Source: an uncultured bacterium (GTDB taxonomy: Bacteria; Verrucomicrobiota; Kiritimatiellia; RFP12; UBA1067). From it: DNA of 39,734 nucleotides. The first letter of the stretch is position 1, and each line of letters begins with the position of its first letter. The stretch is taken from the NCBI GenBank assembly GCA_902772905.1, contig CACYCL010000081.1, positions 1 to 39,734 on the forward strand. Direction: 5' to 3'. A model generated the notes under the pieces. The model was not told the DNA's origin and made no database searches. It saw only the letters and a list, made by a program, of their open reading frames with translations. Both the position numbers and the translations under genes were made by a program. Positions 7,557-16,185 of the stretch are shown here, one piece after another.

Positions 7557-7937
7557 GTGGGCCTGAAGGGGATTTTTGTCGGCGGATGCATTGGCGGGCT
7601 TTTTGGAGGCCCGTTGGGAGCCGTGTTCGGCGCGGCGTTTGGGCATCAGGCCGAAAAGCGCATTAAGTCTGGTCGTAGACGTGGGGCTGGCGAACGCAGA
7701 CGGACGCCGGGGCATCGCGTCAGGAATCCCCTTGCCGAGGCATACGCCGTGCTCGGAGCGCGGTCGACAGATACCTCGGATGAACTTGTGCGCAAGTACC
7801 GTGAGCTTGCGAAAAGGTTTCACCCAGACATGCTTCGTGCGCAGTCTCGTCCGGAGGCGGAGATTGTCGCCGCGACAGATCGCATGAGTCGCATAAACGC
7901 GGCGTGGGCGGAGGTGCGCACGGCGCGAGGGATTTGA
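7557..7937 (+). CDS. membrane-anchored J-domain protein (mini-DjlA-like)
   Basis: This 126-aa protein has an N-terminal glycine-rich hydrophobic helix (GLKGIFVGGCIGGLFGGPLG, about residues 2-30). A basic linker and a C-terminal J domain follow (about 60-124), with the HPD tripeptide inside KRFHPDML. J domains stimulate the ATPase of Hsp70 (DnaK). The N-terminal anchor plus C-terminal J domain recalls DjlA, but the central TerB-like domain of DjlA is missing, so the protein is less than half as long. The start is GTG, 14 nt after the aspartokinase stop, with GAGG and AGG upstream; a later start would lose the anchor. The J domain is certain; the DjlA relationship is inference from layout. Confidence 0.8.
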   Translation: MGLKGIFVGGCIGGLFGGPLGAVFGAAFGHQAEKRIKSGRRRGAGERRRTPGHRVRNPLAEAYAVLGARSTDTSDELVRKYRELAKRFHPDMLRAQSRPEAEIVAATDRMSRINAAWAEVRTARGI

Positions 7938-7941
7938 TAAA

Positions 7942-8820
7942 TTGTCCATGATGAGTAGTAGTAAATCTATGAGAGGAAAACAACTGCTGGCCGCTGTCGT
8001 GGTTTCTTGCGTCTCTACGCTTTTCGGCGCGGTGGAGTGGCGCAATGTCGATCCTGAGCATCACATTGCCGGCCGCAAGGCGAGCGAAGGGTATCTTCAG
8101 GGCAAGGTCGTTCTGGTAGACCGCTGGGGTCTTGGGTGCCCACCATGCAGAAAACTGCTGCCGAGGATCGAAGAGGTGTGGCAGAGCTTCCGCACAAAGC
8201 CGTTCGTAGTTCTGGGAGGGCACTGCAAAGGATGGGGAGATGCTGACGGGATAAGGGCGATTGCGAAAGACCTTGGGCTTACCTACTCTATATATGAAGG
8301 AGCTGGGCTTGCCGTCGGAGAACCGTCGTTCAATTCCATTCCGTTCCTGTATGTAGTCGACGAGACGGGCAAGGTCATATACATGGGACGTGACGAGCGC
8401 ACAGCCACGCAAGTCGTCGTCACGGCCTTGACTGACATGGAATCGCCAAAGAACGTAAGGCAGTGGAAGCATTTCCTTGACTTTGAGCTGGAGAACCTGC
8501 CTGGGCGCGCCTTCCTGCGCATAAATGAATTCAAGGAGAAGTTTCCTGACGATGCGAAGGCATACGCTGACAAGGAGCGCGAGCTGAAGGCGATTCCAGA
8601 GATCAAGAAGCTCGCAGAGCTTGTTGAGTTCTCGAAAAGGGCTAAGGATGCTCGAGAATTCGGCACCAAAACGGCGCAGAGGGCGAAATATCAGAAACTG
8701 GTTAGGGACGCCATTTCGGGGACTAAGTATGCATCGCTGCTCAAGTCCAATGATGCGCGAGTGGTGCGCGAAGCGAAAAACTCGCTTGCCGACCTGAAAT
8801 GGACGGCGGCGGAATTTTGA
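7942..8820 (+). CDS. secreted thioredoxin-fold (TlpA-like) protein
   Basis: This protein of about 290 aa has a signal peptide (basic MRGKQ followed by LLAAVVVSCVSTLFGA) and a thioredoxin-like domain. The redox motif is WGLGCPPCRK, with the CxxC cysteines at residues 66 and 69, and the cis-proline-type segment FNSIPFLYVVDETGK lies further along. It probably acts in the periplasm in disulfide reduction or exchange. The C-terminal third (about 170-290) is charged and helical, with no recognised family. The start is uncertain. TTG at 7942 has GAGGGA 9 nt upstream, while ATG codons at 7948, 7951 and 7970 lack a well-placed ribosome binding site but give a cleaner signal peptide. It follows the J-protein gene by a few bases, so it is probably cotranscribed. 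Confidence 0.8.
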   Translation: MSMMSSSKSMRGKQLLAAVVVSCVSTLFGAVEWRNVDPEHHIAGRKASEGYLQGKVVLVDRWGLGCPPCRKLLPRIEEVWQSFRTKPFVVLGGHCKGWGDADGIRAIAKDLGLTYSIYEGAGLAVGEPSFNSIPFLYVVDETGKVIYMGRDERTATQVVVTALTDMESPKNVRQWKHFLDFELENLPGRAFLRINEFKEKFPDDAKAYADKERELKAIPEIKKLAELVEFSKRAKDAREFGTKTAQRAKYQKLVRDAISGTKYASLLKSNDARVVREAKNSLADLKWTAAEF

Positions 8821-8839
8821 TTTTTCAGGAGGGTTGACC

Positions 8840-10498
8840 ATGGATGAGTTCAAGAACATAACAGAGATTCTCGAGCGCAATGCGAAAAGCTGGCCCGACG
8901 ATGTCGCGTTAGTCGAGATAAACCCGCAGGAGCTGGAGTCTCGCCATACTACGTGGCGCGAATACTCGCTTGTTGAAGGCTCGCCAATAGAGGCGTTTCG
9001 CAGCGAGATGACGTGGCGGCAGTTTGACGAGAAGGCCAACCGCTTCGCCAACCTGCTTCTCTCGCGTGGCTACAGAAAGGGCGACAAGGTCGCGATTCTC
9101 CTCATGAACTGCCTTGAGTGGCTCCCTATCTACTTCGGAGTGCTCAAAGCAGGCTGCATGGCCGTGCCGCTCAACTTCCGCTATACGGCCGACGAGATCA
9201 GGTACTGCCTTGAGCTTGCAGATGCGGCAGCCATCGTGTTTGGCCCTGAGTTCACCGGGCGCGTCGAGCAGGTTATAGACCGTGTGCCGCTCGTGCGTGA
9301 CAGGTTCTACGTCGGCGACGACTGCCCGACGTTTGCGCTTTCCTACAGAGGTCTCATCGGCTACTGCTCTTCGAAGTCGCCTGCGATGTCGCAGACTCCG
9401 GACGACGAGGCAGCAATCTACTTCTCGTCTGGCACGACGGGCTTTCCCAAGGCAATCGTCCTTCAGCACAGGTGCCTGCTGCACAGTTGCCGCGTTGAGC
9501 AGGCACATCATGGACAGACTAAGGACGACTGCTTCCTGTGCATTCCGCCGCTCTACCACACTGGCGCGAAGATGCACTGGTTCGGGTCGTTCCTTGTCGG
9601 CGGGAAGGCTGTTTTGCTGAAGGGCGTCAAGCCAGAGTGGATCGTTAGGGCCGTCAGCGAGGAAAAATGCACTATAGTCTGGCTGCTCGTTCCGTGGGCT
9701 CAGGACATTCTGGACGCGATTGACCGCGGAGAGGTCAAGATCGGCGACTACCACCTCGACCAGTGGAGGCTCATGCATATAGGTGCGCAGCCTGTTCCGC
9801 CATCCCTCATCAAGCGCTGGAAATCGATATTCCCGAAGCACGACTACGACACCAACTACGGGCTGTCGGAGTCGACGGGGCCTGGTGCAGTGCATCTTGG
9901 AGTGGAGAACATAGACCATGTCGGGGCAATTGGAGTTGCCGGGTTTGGCTGGCAGACGAAGATCGTCGGCAAGGACGGCGTGACGCCTGTTGAGCGGGGC
10001 GAAGTAGGAGAGCTTGCCCTCAAAGGGCCGGGCGTGATGAAGGAGTATTACAAGAACCCGCAGGCAACGGCCGAGATTATGAAGGAGCCGGGATGGCTTC
10101 TCACCGGCGACATGGCCGAGGAGCGCAACGGCTTCATCTACCTCGTTGACCGCGCAAAAGACGTGATCATAACGGGCGGGGAAAACCTCTATCCGGTGCA
10201 GATTGAGGACTTCGTGCGTGCGAATCCGAAGGTCAAGGATGTTGCCGTAATAGGCTTGCCTGACGAGCGTCTTGGCGAAATTGCCGCTGCAATAGTGTCT
10301 GTAAAGGACGGCATGGCCATGACTGAGTCCGAGTTCAACGATTTCTGCCGCGATCTGCCGCGCTACAAGCGGCCGAGGAAAGTTATTTTTGCAGAGGTTC
10401 CGCGCAACCCGACGGGCAAGATCGAAAAGCCGAAGCTGCGCAGAATGTACGGCGCGGACGGACTCGTCGCGCAGCAGAACGGCATAAGCCTCGGCTGA
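8840..10498 (+). CDS. AMP-forming acyl-CoA synthetase (ANL superfamily)
   Basis: This 552-aa protein adenylates a carboxylic acid and then transfers the acyl group, normally to coenzyme A. Core motifs are all present: the phosphate-binding loop YFSSGTTGFPKA, YGLSEST, the hinge-side GWLLTGDMA, DRAKDVIITGGENLYP, and the C-terminal catalytic lysine region NPTGKIEKPKL. Length and motif order fit medium- or long-chain acyl-CoA ligases, but the exact acid cannot be inferred. ATG at 8840 is preferred over TTG at 8834 because AGGAGGG lies 6 nt upstream of it. CoaB follows 13 nt downstream and PanC after that. The neighbourhood therefore links CoA synthesis with CoA use, perhaps by cotranscription only. 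Confidence 0.88.
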   Translation: MDEFKNITEILERNAKSWPDDVALVEINPQELESRHTTWREYSLVEGSPIEAFRSEMTWRQFDEKANRFANLLLSRGYRKGDKVAILLMNCLEWLPIYFGVLKAGCMAVPLNFRYTADEIRYCLELADAAAIVFGPEFTGRVEQVIDRVPLVRDRFYVGDDCPTFALSYRGLIGYCSSKSPAMSQTPDDEAAIYFSSGTTGFPKAIVLQHRCLLHSCRVEQAHHGQTKDDCFLCIPPLYHTGAKMHWFGSFLVGGKAVLLKGVKPEWIVRAVSEEKCTIVWLLVPWAQDILDAIDRGEVKIGDYHLDQWRLMHIGAQPVPPSLIKRWKSIFPKHDYDTNYGLSESTGPGAVHLGVENIDHVGAIGVAGFGWQTKIVGKDGVTPVERGEVGELALKGPGVMKEYYKNPQATAEIMKEPGWLLTGDMAEERNGFIYLVDRAKDVIITGGENLYPVQIEDFVRANPKVKDVAVIGLPDERLGEIAAAIVSVKDGMAMTESEFNDFCRDLPRYKRPRKVIFAEVPRNPTGKIEKPKLRRMYGADGLVAQQNGISLG

Positions 10499-10511
10499 GG
10501 GGGACTGCGGC

Positions 10512-11165
10512 GTGAGGGTCGTCGTCACGGCGGGTCCTACGCGGGAGTTCATCGACCCGGTTAGGTTCCTCAGCAATCCGTCCACCGGCAGGATGGGTTT
10601 TGCCGTTGCGGCGGAGGCTGCAAGATGCGGTCATGACGTTGTCTTAATAGCCGGACCTGTTGCGCTTCCGACGCCAAAAGGCGTAAGTCGCGTTGACGTG
10701 GTGAGTGCGCGTGAGATGTGCGATGCCGTGCTGTCGGTCGTGGGATTGCCGGACAATCCCACGGTTGTGGTGTCTGCTGCGGCTGTTGCCGACTGGCGGC
10801 CTGCGACATGTGCCCGCAAGAAGCTCAAGAAGCGCCATATGGATGGTGTTCTGAATTTGGTTCGCAATCCCGACATACTCAAGAGGCTTGCAGGCGTGGA
10901 GCGTCGCGCAGGCGGGAATCTTCGGCTTGTCGGATTCGCCGCGGAGACGGGTGACGCTGTCTGCGAGGCCGTGCGCAAATGCAGGGAGAAGCGGCTTTCG
11001 TTCATAGTGGCAAATGATGTAACTGAACCAGGTGCTGGTTTTGGCGTGGAAACGAACAAAGTCGCCTTTGTCTATCCTGATGGACAGGTCGAGCAGCTGC
11101 CTCTTATGTCCAAGCGCTCCGTCGCCCGCAGGATAGTCAGGCAATTGCAGCATCTGTATCCTTGA
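10512..11165 (+). CDS. coaB: stand-alone phosphopantothenate-cysteine ligase
   Basis: The 217-aa protein matches the CoaB half of bacterial Dfp/CoaBC. It has the N-terminal nucleotide-binding motif VVVTAGPTREFIDPVR followed by the conserved FLSNPSTGRMG, then SAAAVADWRP and the FAAET segment. CoaB joins cysteine to 4'-phosphopantothenate in coenzyme A synthesis. The flavin-dependent decarboxylase domain (CoaC) that normally precedes it in one polypeptide is absent, so CoaC must be encoded elsewhere. GTG start with GAGGGGG about 9 nt upstream. PanC, two steps earlier in the same pathway, follows under its own promoter. Confidence 0.88.
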   Translation: MRVVVTAGPTREFIDPVRFLSNPSTGRMGFAVAAEAARCGHDVVLIAGPVALPTPKGVSRVDVVSAREMCDAVLSVVGLPDNPTVVVSAAAVADWRPATCARKKLKKRHMDGVLNLVRNPDILKRLAGVERRAGGNLRLVGFAAETGDAVCEAVRKCREKRLSFIVANDVTEPGAGFGVETNKVAFVYPDGQVEQLPLMSKRSVARRIVRQLQHLYP

Positions 11166-11195
11166 GACATTGTGTCTGTCCATCCTGCGCGGGAA

Positions 11196-11210
11196 TTTTT
11201 GGTATAATAC
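11196..11210 (+). promoter_or_regulatory. extended -10 promoter of panC (leaderless)
   Basis: TTTTTGGTATAATAC has TATAAT at 11203-11208. The -10 ends 9 nt before the ATG at 11218, so the transcript should begin 1-3 nt before or at the start codon. No -35 of quality is visible, and no ribosome binding site precedes the ATG. Confidence 0.75.
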
Positions 11211-11217
11211 GGACAAC

Positions 11218-12036
11218 ATGAAGACTTTTTCAGATCCTGTCAAGCTGCAGCGCTGGTGCAGCGCAAGGAAACTCGCCGGAAAGCGCATCGCGCTTGTTCC
11301 GACTATGGGATACCTCCACGAGGGGCATCTTTCGTTGATTGAATGTGCGCGCAGGCGCGGCGCTGACGAGATAGTCGTGTCCGTCTTCGTGAACCCGGTG
11401 CAGTTCTGCCCTGGAGAGGACTACGAGAAGTATCCTCGCGACGAAAAGGCAGATCTTGCGAAGTGCCGCGCCGCTGGAGCCACGGCAGTGTTCTTCCCGA
11501 CGCCGACTAACATGTACCTTGACAGACATTCCGTCTATGTGGTCGAGGAGGATCTCTCGAAGGGACTGTGCGGTGCGCGCAGGCCTGGCCATTTCCGAGG
11601 CGTGTGCACCGTTGTTGCTAAGCTCTTCAACCTGACGCACCCGGATTTCGCGGTGTTTGGGCAGAAGGACTACCAGCAGGCGCAGGTCATAAAGCGGATG
11701 GTGCGCGACCTGAACTTCGACCTGAAGATCGTTGTCGCGCCTATCGTGCGAGAGAAGACGGGGCTGGCGCGCTCCAGCAGAAACACGTACCTCGACCCTG
11801 CTGACCGCGAGCGCGCTACGGTCATATCGCGTACGCTCGCGGCAGTCAAGGACGGCAGCATCAAGACATTGGCCAAGGCGGCGAAGGCGATTGAAAAGGC
11901 GGGGCTTAAGGTGGATTATGTGGAATGTGTGGATGCGGAGACGCTTGAACCGCAGCGTCGCATAGAGAAGGGCTGCTGTGTGCTTGTTGCGGCGTACTGC
12001 GGCAAGACGAGGCTCATTGACAATTGCATAGTCTGA
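11218..12036 (+). CDS. panC: pantothenate synthetase
   Basis: PanC condenses pantoate with beta-alanine using ATP to make pantothenate, the precursor of coenzyme A. The 272-aa product has the N-terminal ATP-binding HIGH-type motif PTMGYLHEGHLSLIE, the segment FGQKDYQQAQVIKRMVRDL and the KMSKS-like RSSRNTYLDP. Length is normal. The ATG at 11218 is chosen because the extended -10 promoter lies immediately upstream; a longer frame from 11170 would cross the promoter and add residues not seen in the family. There is no ribosome binding site, which fits a leaderless mRNA. Confidence 0.93.
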   Translation: MKTFSDPVKLQRWCSARKLAGKRIALVPTMGYLHEGHLSLIECARRRGADEIVVSVFVNPVQFCPGEDYEKYPRDEKADLAKCRAAGATAVFFPTPTNMYLDRHSVYVVEEDLSKGLCGARRPGHFRGVCTVVAKLFNLTHPDFAVFGQKDYQQAQVIKRMVRDLNFDLKIVVAPIVREKTGLARSSRNTYLDPADRERATVISRTLAAVKDGSIKTLAKAAKAIEKAGLKVDYVECVDAETLEPQRRIEKGCCVLVAAYCGKTRLIDNCIV

Positions 12037-12080
12037 CGGGGCCATGGTCGTGAGAAATCGGAGAGACAGGACGTGATGCA

Positions 12081-14120
12081 ATGCGGATATTCTGCGCAGT
12101 AGGGTGCGTGCTTTTGCTGCTGTCTGGCTGTTCATGGCTCGGCAGCGGAGGGCAGGGCGAAATATCCGCGGTGTCGCCAGATGGCCGCAACAAGATACGT
12201 CTATATCTAAATCCACTTGCGTATGATGTTCTACGCGATGGCAGGGTCGTCGTGTCCAAAAGCCGCATATCGCTGTATGTGGAAGGCGAAAGGCTCAGCC
12301 GGGACGTGGAGACCACTGCGCCAGTCGTGTCGACCGGACGCGTGATGGGAAAGTTCTTCCCCTCCGTGTACAAGAAGCACAAGGTCTTTGAATCCGGGTA
12401 CGAGACGCAGGTCGACTACGGGCGGTGGGGAGTGCATCTCATCGCCAGGGACGATGGCGTCGCCTATCGGTTCGAGACGCGTATGCCTGGCAGGATCCGA
12501 GTGAACGGGGAGCGCGCCGACTTTACGATTCCGGACAGCCGCGCAACTTGCTGGGTGCACTTCACCGACCGATTCGGCTGCGAGCAGACTAAGTGCGAGA
12601 CACTCGAGGCAAGCGCCGTGCGGACAGATTCGGCAGCCAAGCGCATGATATACGCGCCGTTTGCCTACCGTGTCGGCAACACGACGGTGGCCGTTACGGA
12701 ATCAGATGTTTGCGACTACCCCGTGCGCAACTTTGACGAGACGGAGTCCTCGTTCGGCGAGGCGGCGTTCAAGTCTGTTTTCGCAGGATGGCCAAAACGC
12801 ACGCACCGCATAGACCGAGGATCAAAGACGTTCGAGACTGGCGGACGCAGAATTGTGGTTGACAAGCATGCCGACTGGCTTGTCGAGACCGCTGGCACAC
12901 GCACGTTCCCGTGGCGTGTCTTCGCAATCGTCGATCGGTCGATCCAGCTCGTCGAGAGCGACATAGTGTACGCGCTCTCGCGTCCGTCGGCGGCGACCAA
13001 CGACGTGTCGTGGGTTAAGCCGGGCAAGGTTGCGTGGGATTGGTGGAACGCTTTCGACAACAAGGGAGACCCCGATGGCTGCACCACAAAGACGTATATG
13101 CGCTTCGTGGATTTCGCTGCGGACAACGGCTTCGAGTATATCATAATGGACGAGGGCTGGAGCGAAAAGCTAGACATCTGGAAGTTCAGCCCCCGAGTGG
13201 ACGTTCCGAAGATCATTGAATATGCAGAACGGCGCGGCGTAGGAATAATACTGTGGATGGCCTGGGCGCAGGTTTATGGAGAGGAGGAGAAAGTGGCGGC
13301 GCATTTCGCAAAGATCGGCGCGAAGGGGTTCAAAGTCGATTTCATCGAGCGCGGCGATGCCGACAGCGAGCGCTTCATGTGGAAGTTTGCGGAGGAGTGC
13401 CGCAAGAACCGCATGCTTGTCGCCTACCATGGCTCACACCGTCCTACTGGCATGAGTCGGGCATATCCGAACGTAATCAATTACGAGGGGGTGTACGGCC
13501 TGGAGCAGATGAAGTGGTTCGACGGCAACCCTGGCATACTCGACAACGACGTCAAGATATGCTTTACGCGGATGACAGCGGGGCCTATGGACTATACCCC
13601 TGGCGCAATGGACAACTATGCGATAGGAAAGTATCCGAAGCGTGAAGCAGGTGCGAATGCGCGGCGCGGCCATGTATTCACGAATCCCGGGTCTTTGGGC
13701 ACGCGCAGCCGGCAGATGGCCATGGTCGCGCTTTACTACGCTCCGCTCCAGATGCTTTGCGACTCGCCCACGAAATACGAGCGCAACAGAGAATGCCTGT
13801 CGTTCATGGCCAGAATCCCAACTACATGGGATGAAACGATCGGGCTCGACGGCACACCGGATTCGTACGCTGTCGTGGCTCGTCGGAAGGGCGACGTCTG
13901 GTATGTCGCAGGCATTACGAACGAGAAGGGGCGGTACTACACTCTTGACACCTCGTTCTTGCCCGACGGCGAATGGGACATAGAGATGTTCAGAGACAAA
14001 TACGATTCGGGCGAGAATGCGAAATCGTATTTTCATACTCGCCTTGGGATTCGGCGCGGCGAAAGCATAGTCGTCAGGATGGCACCAGGGGGAGGTTTTG
14101 TAGCGAGGATCACAAAATGA
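12081..14120 (+). CDS. GH97 family glycoside hydrolase lipoprotein (retaining type)
   Basis: This 679-aa lipoprotein has an SPII signal with lipobox LSGC near residue 17. The N-terminal half is the beta-sandwich GH97 domain. A TIM barrel follows from about residue 310 (VAWDWWNAFDNKG, YIIMDEGWSE), then a C-terminal beta domain. GH97 enzymes hydrolyse alpha-glucosides or alpha-galactosides. Asp at about 420 (in FKVDFIERGD) and Glu at about 469 (in NYEGVYGLE) line up with the nucleophile and acid/base reported for the retaining alpha-galactosidase BtGH97b (Asp415, Glu470 as I recall). Retaining, probably alpha-galactosidase-like activity is therefore inferred. AGGA stands 9 nt before the ATG. 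The stop overlaps the next gene (ATGA). Confidence 0.88.
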   Translation: MRIFCAVGCVLLLLSGCSWLGSGGQGEISAVSPDGRNKIRLYLNPLAYDVLRDGRVVVSKSRISLYVEGERLSRDVETTAPVVSTGRVMGKFFPSVYKKHKVFESGYETQVDYGRWGVHLIARDDGVAYRFETRMPGRIRVNGERADFTIPDSRATCWVHFTDRFGCEQTKCETLEASAVRTDSAAKRMIYAPFAYRVGNTTVAVTESDVCDYPVRNFDETESSFGEAAFKSVFAGWPKRTHRIDRGSKTFETGGRRIVVDKHADWLVETAGTRTFPWRVFAIVDRSIQLVESDIVYALSRPSAATNDVSWVKPGKVAWDWWNAFDNKGDPDGCTTKTYMRFVDFAADNGFEYIIMDEGWSEKLDIWKFSPRVDVPKIIEYAERRGVGIILWMAWAQVYGEEEKVAAHFAKIGAKGFKVDFIERGDADSERFMWKFAEECRKNRMLVAYHGSHRPTGMSRAYPNVINYEGVYGLEQMKWFDGNPGILDNDVKICFTRMTAGPMDYTPGAMDNYAIGKYPKREAGANARRGHVFTNPGSLGTRSRQMAMVALYYAPLQMLCDSPTKYERNRECLSFMARIPTTWDETIGLDGTPDSYAVVARRKGDVWYVAGITNEKGRYYTLDTSFLPDGEWDIEMFRDKYDSGENAKSYFHTRLGIRRGESIVVRMAPGGGFVARITK

Positions 14121-15334
14121 CGTCATCGGTATACATAGCGAAGAATGTCTACGGCGGCGACGGGCTTGGCCGCCTCGGCGACGGGCGCGTTGTATTCGTG
14201 CCTGGCGCGTGGGCAGGCGAGCAGGTTCGAGCCGAAATAGTGGATCAGAAGTCGCACTTCGCGCGTGCGCGTCTGGTTGATGTAATTGAGCCGTCGCCAG
14301 AGCGAATTGTACCAGGGCTTTCTGTTCCCGGCATGGTTTACTCAGGGCTGAGCTACCGAGCCGAGTGCGAGGCGAAAGAGGGTCAGCTCGCTGATTTCTT
14401 CTCCCGGGCGCGCATCCCCGTTCCTGAAATCGTGCGTTCCAGGCCTCCGGCCGATCCACTCGCGTACCGCAACAAGGTCGTCTACCACTTTGCTAAGAAG
14501 GGTGGCCGCTGGGTAATTGGATACAGGCAGGAGCCAGGACACGACATTGTGGACATTGAGGATGATCCGCTTGCGGTTCGAGAGATTAATGCCAAGCTAC
14601 GGGAAATCAGGCGAGGTGTCACGGCGTTGCTCATGACGGGGCCGGAGGCTGTCAGGCGCGATGTCGAACGCAGCGGCAATGTCACGGTGCGTTGGTCACG
14701 CAAGTCAGGCGTGAAATGGTGGGTTGGCGAGCCGCCAGCCGGGCTGGTTCTCAGGGAAACAGTGTGCGGACTTGATTTCGAGGTTCCTGCTGGGGGATTC
14801 TTCCAGGTCAATCCGGCGGTCGGCGAACAGCTTGTAGGAGCCGTCTGCGACGCTTACGCGGCAAGAGCGGACGAATCGCCCAGCATAGCGGATCTTTACT
14901 GTGGCGTCGGCGTGTTTGGCCTTGCCTGTCTGCGCCGTGCGGCTGAGGCGGGTGTTGCGGCATCGCTTGCAGGCGTTGAGAGCGGGCGGCAGGCTGTCGA
15001 ATTCGCGAAGCGGAACGCCGTTTCGCAGAAGGTAGAAAACGCTAGGTTCTTTGTCGGGCGCGTGGGACAGAGCATGCGGCGAGTGCCGATTGACCGGCGC
15101 ACTACCGTTGTCGTCGATCCGCCGCGCGGAGGGCTTGAGCGTGGCGTTGCGCGTGCGATTGTCGCGTCTGGGGCGCTCAGGGTGTTCTACGTCAGCTGCG
15201 ATCCGGCTACGTTGACGCGCGACTTGCGAGAGCTTGCTAGGGCGTACGACGTCGAGTCGGTGCGATGGTTCGACATGTTCCCGCGCACGGCTCGCTTCGA
15301 GACGTTTGTGGCGTTGCGTCGGCGCGGAGCATGA
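14117..15334 (+). CDS. 23S rRNA / tRNA (uracil-5-)-methyltransferase, RlmD/TrmA type
   Basis: This 405-aa SAM-dependent RNA m5U methyltransferase has an N-terminal TRAM-like region (about 1-55). The Rossmann SAM motif is DLYCGVGVFGLACL, then VDPPRGGLERG, and the catalytic cysteine lies in YVSCDPATLTRDL. Enzymes of this family methylate C5 of uridine in 23S rRNA or tRNA. The four cysteines that bind a 4Fe-4S cluster in E. coli RlmD are not present after the TRAM domain (PGLSVPGMVYSGLSYRAEC has one Cys), so it belongs to a cluster-less subgroup. The start is taken at the ATGA overlap with the GH97 gene. The precise target nucleotide is unknown. Confidence 0.85.
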   Translation: MTSSVYIAKNVYGGDGLGRLGDGRVVFVPGAWAGEQVRAEIVDQKSHFARARLVDVIEPSPERIVPGLSVPGMVYSGLSYRAECEAKEGQLADFFSRARIPVPEIVRSRPPADPLAYRNKVVYHFAKKGGRWVIGYRQEPGHDIVDIEDDPLAVREINAKLREIRRGVTALLMTGPEAVRRDVERSGNVTVRWSRKSGVKWWVGEPPAGLVLRETVCGLDFEVPAGGFFQVNPAVGEQLVGAVCDAYAARADESPSIADLYCGVGVFGLACLRRAAEAGVAASLAGVESGRQAVEFAKRNAVSQKVENARFFVGRVGQSMRRVPIDRRTTVVVDPPRGGLERGVARAIVASGALRVFYVSCDPATLTRDLRELARAYDVESVRWFDMFPRTARFETFVALRRRGA

Positions 15335-15367
15335 AATGGTTCTGGCGATGAAGCGGTGGAGTGCGCA

Positions 15368-16177
15368 ATGAAGATATCCGTCATAACGGTGTGTCGCAAC
15401 TCCGCATCGACCTTGCCAGATGCGATCGACAGCATAGCTCGCCAGCGGCGTGATGACTTTGAAGTTGAGCACATAGTGGTGGACGGTGGTTCCACTGACG
15501 GCACTGTGGACTTTCTGCGTTCGTGCGAGGGCGTCATATGGGTGTCTGAGCCAGACCGCGGCACCTACGACGCCATGAACAAGGGCATACGCATGGCTAC
15601 AGGAGACGTCGTTGGCATTCTCAATGCTGATGACGTCATGGCTTCCGACGACGTGCTGTCCGCAGTGGCGATGGCATTCGCAGACGATGGGCTTGATGCG
15701 GCGTACGGAGACGTGCGATTCGTCGCGCCGGATGTCTTTTCGGTGGGCGCGTTGCGGTCGGTGCATGTGCGCCGCTACTGCAGTGCGCGCTACTGGCGTC
15801 CGTGGATGTTTCGGTTCGGTGCCATGGTTCCGCATCCGAGTTTCTACTGCCGCCGAGCTCTTTTCGGTAGACTTGGCTTGTACGAGAACGAGCTGTACCC
15901 GAGGAGTGCGGACTTTGACCTTGAGCTTCGCTTCATCCGCCTTGCGCATGTGCGTACGCGCTATCTGGGGCGCTGCATGGTAGTGATGCGTTCTGGTGGG
16001 CAGTCGACCACGTTTGACAACAATCGTTTCAACCGAGAGGATCTCGCATCGCTCCGCAGCCACGGGATATGGTCTGCAATGTGGCTAATTCAGCTGAAGT
16101 ACGTTTTCAAAATATGGGGTTTCGTGGTTCCGAGGTTGTCAATGGGGCATAAAGTCAAACTTGGAAAAACATCGTAA
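15368..16177 (+). CDS. glycosyltransferase family 2
   Basis: This 269-aa GT-A fold glycosyltransferase begins with KISVITVCRNSASTL. It contains the nucleotide-sugar binding region VDGGSTDGTVDF and the diagnostic SEPDRGTYDAMNKGIRMATG followed by GILNADD, in which the Asp residues coordinate the metal and sugar nucleotide. The C-terminal part is of WcaA/WcaE-like style. It probably adds one sugar to a lipid-linked exopolysaccharide repeat on the cytoplasmic side of the membrane. ATG at 15368 is preferred over the upstream GTG at 15356 (GGTGGAG about 7 nt before the ATG). It is the first gene of the exopolysaccharide region, but the next gene has its own promoter. Donor and acceptor are unknown. 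Confidence 0.87.
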   Translation: MKISVITVCRNSASTLPDAIDSIARQRRDDFEVEHIVVDGGSTDGTVDFLRSCEGVIWVSEPDRGTYDAMNKGIRMATGDVVGILNADDVMASDDVLSAVAMAFADDGLDAAYGDVRFVAPDVFSVGALRSVHVRRYCSARYWRPWMFRFGAMVPHPSFYCRRALFGRLGLYENELYPRSADFDLELRFIRLAHVRTRYLGRCMVVMRSGGQSTTFDNNRFNREDLASLRSHGIWSAMWLIQLKYVFKIWGFVVPRLSMGHKVKLGKTS

Positions 16178-16185
16178 CATGAGCA

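Noticed and set aside
7720..9051. Long minus-strand open frame (443 codons) opposite the thioredoxin-like and acyl-CoA synthetase genes
   Set aside because: Shadow of strongly supported plus-strand genes; composition is Arg/Ser/His-rich as expected for antisense frames in GC-rich DNA.
8909..10585. 558-codon minus-strand open frame opposite the acyl-CoA synthetase
   Set aside because: The plus strand carries every ANL-family motif in order; the antisense frame has none and no ribosome binding site.
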